Below the pieces are notes generated by a model. The model was not told where the DNA came from and ran no database searches. It saw nothing but the letters and a program-made list of their open reading frames with translations. DNA of 64,000 nt from Hyphomicrobium_A sp963728165 (GTDB taxonomy: Bacteria > Pseudomonadota > Alphaproteobacteria > Rhizobiales > Hyphomicrobiaceae). Where the stretch lies: contig CAVSIY010000006.1 of NCBI GenBank assembly GCA_963728165.1, forward strand, positions 434,001-498,000. The letters run 5' to 3'. Each line of letters begins with the position of its first letter. Positions within the stretch are counted from its first letter, which is position 1. Below are positions 60,832-64,000 of this stretch, piece by piece. The position numbers were made by a program, and so were the translations under genes.

Positions 60832-62190
60832 TCAGCTGCCCGCGCCGAGCTCCTCGAAGCTCGCCGTGAAGGTCGAGCCCACCCCGAGCTTGGAGGCGAT
60901 TTTCAGCTCGCCACGGTGGCGGTTGAGGATGTGCTTGACAATCGCCAGCCCCAAGCCGGTGCCGCCTTTCTCCCGGCTCGAGGCGACGTTGACGCGGTAG
61001 AAGCGCTCGGTCAGGCGCGGCAGGTGCACCGGCGCGATGCCAGGCCCATCATCGCTGATGCTCACCCAGACCTTGGCGCCTTGCGAGCCGCGCGGCGCGG
61101 CGCGTCCGACGCGTACCTCCACGTGGCCGCCCTCGCGCCCGTACTTGATCGCGTTCTGGATCAGATTCTGCACGACCTGCACGATCTCCTCGCGATCGCC
61201 GCGGATGCGCGCAGGCGTCTCGTCGCGCGTCAGCGTCAGCGAGATCTTGGCGCCTTGCGCCACCGGCTCGAGCGACTGGCACACGTAGGCCGCCGTCTCG
61301 TTGAGCTCGACGATGCCGCGCGCCGGCAGGTGGACGCGCATCTCCACCCGGCTCAAGGACAACAGGTCGTCGATGAGACGCGTCATGCGCTCGGCCTGGC
61401 TCGCCATCAGCCGCAGAAAGCGCTCGCGCGCGACCGCATCCTCGCGGGCCGGCCCCTGCAGCGTCTCCACAAAGGCGCGAAGCGAGGCAAGCGGGGTGCG
61501 CAGCTCGTGGCTGGCGTTGGCGATGAAATCGGCGCGCATTTGCACCAGCCTGTCCTGCTCGGTGAGATCGCGGAAGGTCACGAGCAGGTGCGGCGAGGAC
61601 GGCGCGGTCGAGCGACCGAGGCGCGACACGGTCGCCGAGACGCGCCGCTCTACGGGAACGCGCTCGATGAGCTCGACGTCGATGCGCTCCTCCGAGGCCA
61701 AGGCGCTGTCGACCGCGGCGATGAGGTCGGGATTGCGCGAGACCTGGCTCATCGGCAGCCCGTTCCTGATCTTGGGAAAGAGCTCGGCAACGAGGCGGTT
61801 GTGGTGAACCACCGATCCTGCCGCGTCGAGCGCCAGCGCGGCGGTGGGAATGGCATCGACCACCGCGCGCCAGCCCTTGCGGTCGAGGTCGGGCACACCG
61901 CCGACGCGGGAGTGCCGCCCCGTTCCAGCGAGCGCGTCGAGCAGCACCGTGGTATCGAGCGGCCAGAGCGCCGCCGCAACGAACAGCACCGCGGCGCCGA
62001 TCAGCGCCGCCGGGCCGTCGATCCTGGCGAGCACGACGAGGATCGCCAGGATTGCAATCGCGGCGGCAAGCGGCATCCAGCGGATCGCCAGGCGGCGGCG
62101 CGCGCCGAGCCAAACGCCGACGACCCAGGCCTCGAGCTCGGCCTTGCGCGCCATCCAGCGCCCGCCGCTCAAATCCGGTCCAATGGCCAT
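60832..62190 (-). CDS. phoR: Phosphate regulon sensor histidine kinase PhoR
   Basis: A 452-residue membrane kinase. Two closely spaced spans at about residues 38-77 (WMPLAAAIAILAILVVLARI, AALIGAAVLFVAAALWPL) precede a PAS domain (VVDAIPTAALALDAAGSVVHHNR). The HisKA box FIANASHELRTPLASL contains the phosphorylated His. ATPase boxes: N (NLIQNAIKYG), G1 (DDGPGIAP), G2 (GGTGLGLAIVKH). It has no large periplasmic domain, as usual for PhoR, so it senses via Pst-PhoU. ATG 62190. It diverges from ppk2 and precedes pstS. Confidence 0.95.
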   Translation of the reverse strand: MAIGPDLSGGRWMARKAELEAWVVGVWLGARRRLAIRWMPLAAAIAILAILVVLARIDGPAALIGAAVLFVAAALWPLDTTVLLDALAGTGRHSRVGGVPDLDRKGWRAVVDAIPTAALALDAAGSVVHHNRLVAELFPKIRNGLPMSQVSRNPDLIAAVDSALASEERIDVELIERVPVERRVSATVSRLGRSTAPSSPHLLVTFRDLTEQDRLVQMRADFIANASHELRTPLASLRAFVETLQGPAREDAVARERFLRLMASQAERMTRLIDDLLSLSRVEMRVHLPARGIVELNETAAYVCQSLEPVAQGAKISLTLTRDETPARIRGDREEIVQVVQNLIQNAIKYGREGGHVEVRVGRAAPRGSQGAKVWVSISDDGPGIAPVHLPRLTERFYRVNVASSREKGGTGLGLAIVKHILNRHRGELKIASKLGVGSTFTASFEELGAGS

Positions 62191-62287
62191 CTCACGCGCC
62201 CGGGTTCGAAGCCGTACCGAATTGGGGTACCCGTGCTAGATAGACGTGTTCGAACCGGCATTCAAATTTATCCCATTCGAGCGGTGA

Positions 62288-63217
62288 ATGACCAAAGCCC
62301 CAGACGCGAAACCAGACGCGGAAAGAGCGCCAATGACGGCAAAGACCGACACTCGCGGCAAGACCCACAAGAACGCCAAGCATCCCGCCTTCGACCTGGA
62401 GAACCCGGAACTGCCGCGCGAGATCGAGGAGAAGGCGCTCTCCTCGGGCGGCTACCCGCACACCGAGAAGCTCAAGGGCAAGGTCTACAAGCGCCGCCTC
62501 GTCGAGCTGCAGCTCGAGCTCCTCAAGCTGCAAGCCCACATCCAGGAGAAGGGCGAGCGACTCGTCGTGCTGTTTGAGGGACGCGACGCGTCGGGCAAGG
62601 GCAGCTGCATCAGCCGCTTCCTCGCCCGCCTCAACCCGCGCCACGCCCGCTCCGTCGCCTTGTCCAAGCCGACCTTGGCCGAACGCGGAGAGTGGTACTT
62701 CCAGCGCTACGTCTCCCACCTTCCGACCGCCGGCGACATCGTGCTGTTCGATCGCTCCTGGTACAACCGCGCGGGCGTGGAGCGCGTCATGGGCTTCTGC
62801 ACCGAGGAGCAGGCGAGCGTGTTCCTGCGCGATGCGCCCGAGTTCGAGGCCCTCCTCGTGCGCGACGGCGTCCACCTCTTCAAGTTCTACTTGATTATCG
62901 GGCGCGAGATGCAGCTCAAGCGCTTCCACGAGCGGCGCCACAATCCGTTCAAGCGGTGGAAGATCACCGACATCGACCTTGCCGCCATCGAGAAGTGGGA
63001 TGCCTACACCGAAGCGCAGCACGACATCTTCCGCTTGACGCATACGACGATCGCGCCGTGGACGGTGATCCGCGCCAACGACCAGCGGCGTGCGCGGCTC
63101 GAGGCGATCCGCATCGTGCTCGCGGAGACGAGCTATGCCGGCAAGGACGAGAGCCTGGTCGGCAAGCCCGATCCGCTGCTCGTCGGCGAGGGGCCTGAGT
63201 TTTTCTTCACGGAGTGA
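62288..63217 (+). CDS. ppk2: Polyphosphate kinase 2 (class I PPK2)
   Basis: A 309-residue enzyme transferring phosphate between polyphosphate and nucleoside diphosphates or triphosphates. Motifs are the Walker A FEGRDASGKGSCISRF, YFQRYVSHLPTAGDIVLFDRS, SWYNRAGVERVMGFCT and RRHNPFKRWKITDID. The usual GKGGTIKRI after Walker A reads GKGSCISRF, a small deviation. An N-terminal Lys/Asp-rich extension of about 40 residues is typical of the long form. ATG 62288; a second Met at 62333 could be used. Divergent from phoR with a 97-bp gap, so phosphate control is plausible. Confidence 0.92.
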   Translation: MTKAPDAKPDAERAPMTAKTDTRGKTHKNAKHPAFDLENPELPREIEEKALSSGGYPHTEKLKGKVYKRRLVELQLELLKLQAHIQEKGERLVVLFEGRDASGKGSCISRFLARLNPRHARSVALSKPTLAERGEWYFQRYVSHLPTAGDIVLFDRSWYNRAGVERVMGFCTEEQASVFLRDAPEFEALLVRDGVHLFKFYLIIGREMQLKRFHERRHNPFKRWKITDIDLAAIEKWDAYTEAQHDIFRLTHTTIAPWTVIRANDQRRARLEAIRIVLAETSYAGKDESLVGKPDPLLVGEGPEFFFTE

Positions 63218-63490
63218 GACCGCGCCCGATTTTGGACGACGCCGGCCGACATCCGGCAAGGACCCCACGCCGCCATTACGGATGCCCGCGCGCGGCGTCT
63301 CTCATGGCCGCGGGTGCAGTTGCCTGCTAGAGCCGAAAGACCGCCTGCGTGCCGGCTCCTTCCGCGACGAACGGTGCCAATGCCTGGTTATCGCTGCGTC
63401 AAGGTAGTTTATATGAAGCCACCCGCTACCCTGTTTACCATGGCTCTTGCGATGGCGCGCTAAGTGCCCATGCGGAGACGCGAGATATCC

Positions 63491-64000
63491 ATGAACCTTC
63501 GGACTGAGGTCGTCGAGAACGCGGGGGGCTCAACCTTTGCGCGCGTATACGAGATCTATGCCCAATCGCTGCCGAAGCGTGAGCAGAAGACACGAGCAGA
63601 GATCGAAGCGCTTGTGGCCCGCCCGGATTACATGATCTTGGCGGTCTGGCAAGACAACTCGGTCGTGAGCTTCGCCATCGCACAGGTCTCGGTCGCGGCG
63701 CCAATCGCGTTACTTGAATACATGGCGACCGCTCCCGCAAATAGAAGCGCGGGCCTGGGCTCTCATGTATTTGGCGAAGTTGCCCGCTGTGTAGGCGAGC
63801 GGACTATCGTTGTTGAGGTCGACTCTGAGCGCGAGAGTGACGCGCGTGATGTCGCCATTCGGGCAAGGCGCAAATCATTTTATCGCCGTCTTGGGTGCAG
63901 GCAGCTCGTCGGGCTCGCATACATTCTGCCGCTACCAGGGAAAGGTGATCCACCACTCATGGATCTCTTAGTCTACCACAATCCGATACCATCCGCTGTG
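63491..64000 (+). CDS. GNAT-family acetyltransferase (3' end outside window)
   Basis: The frame from ATG 63491 stays open to the right edge (170 codons). It has the GNAT order: N-terminal strand-helix (FARVYEIYAQSLPKREQK), central strands (YMILAVWQDNSVVSFAIAQV, LLEYMATAPANRSAGLGSHVF, the latter the acetyl-CoA loop R-x-x-G-x-G reduced to NRSAGLGS), and the C-terminal SFYRRLGCRQLVG. GGAGA lies about 13 bases upstream of the ATG. It is less GC-rich than ppk2 and looks like an accessory gene. The 270 bp before it hold no other gene I can support. Confidence 0.7.
   Translation, partial: MNLRTEVVENAGGSTFARVYEIYAQSLPKREQKTRAEIEALVARPDYMILAVWQDNSVVSFAIAQVSVAAPIALLEYMATAPANRSAGLGSHVFGEVARCVGERTIVVEVDSERESDARDVAIRARRKSFYRRLGCRQLVGLAYILPLPGKGDPPLMDLLVYHNPIPSAV

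Noticed and set aside
62200..62260. GGTTCGAA-like segments on both strands, tRNA T-arm-like
   Set aside because: No cloverleaf can be built around them; the + strand copy would need PhoR coding sequence as the tRNA body.

Overview
The window looks like the chromosome of a high-GC alphaproteobacterium, most likely of the order Hyphomicrobiales (Rhizobiales). The evidence is a GcrA cell-cycle regulator, an LpxQ-like lipid A oxidase, a SAM-II riboswitch before metZ, a TIGR02302/DUF4175 protein, the argH-lptM-lysA block, and the phoR-pstSCAB-phoU-phoB and argD-argF-hslO orders. I cannot name a genus. No tRNA, rRNA, CRISPR array or transposase gene was seen. Both edges cut a gene: a HerA-like ATPase on the left and a GNAT acetyltransferase on the right.

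Layout. 0-9 kb: an edge ATPase with two ATPase-like modules, a divergent class A penicillin-binding protein carrying a frameshift, an unrecognised 857-residue membrane protein and a 194-residue orphan. 9-22 kb is a cell-envelope block: a giant alpha-2-macroglobulin paired with PBP1C (two frameshifts), a PHB-depolymerase-like lipoprotein, an LpxQ-like outer-membrane barrel with a perfect FNR/FixK box, and a TIGR02302 membrane protein. 22-36 kb is a lysine/arginine block (lysA, lptM, argH, tlpA, dapD, dapE). It is interrupted between dapD and dapE by about 6 kb of accessory DNA. That DNA contains a second, diverged copy of the last 112 bp of dapD plus 3' flank, a Rieske-FAD reductase, two small secreted proteins and a frameshifted OafA-type acyltransferase with an SGNH domain.

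36-46 kb: small membrane and cNMP-binding proteins, a permease-like protein, a tightly overlapping zinc-type operon (DUF2946, DUF2796/ZrgA-like, ABC ATPase, FtsX-like permease, DUF3299), and a group with two FNR/FixK-type boxes (flavodoxin, FMN split-barrel protein, a hypothetical, and a GNAT-deacetylase fusion). 46-55 kb: dCTP deaminase, SAM-II/metZ, apaG, argE, cytochrome c, then hslO-argF-argD read leftward, and gcrA. 55-63 kb is the complete phosphate regulon in the order phoR, pstS, pstC, pstA, pstB, phoU, phoB, with class I ppk2 diverging from phoR.

Functional ties. lysA, dapD and dapE form the succinylase branch of lysine/DAP synthesis, and argH, argE, argF and argD are arginine steps. 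PhoR/PhoB, PstSCAB and PhoU sense and import phosphate, and PPK2 links phosphate to polyphosphate. Three FNR/FixK-type boxes (18.35, 42.67 and 43.95 kb) suggest oxygen control of an O2-requiring lipid A oxidase and of a small low-oxygen gene set. Four reading-frame breaks in three genes lie in short homopolymers or a GC repeat. They may be assembly errors, so those genes may be intact in the organism.
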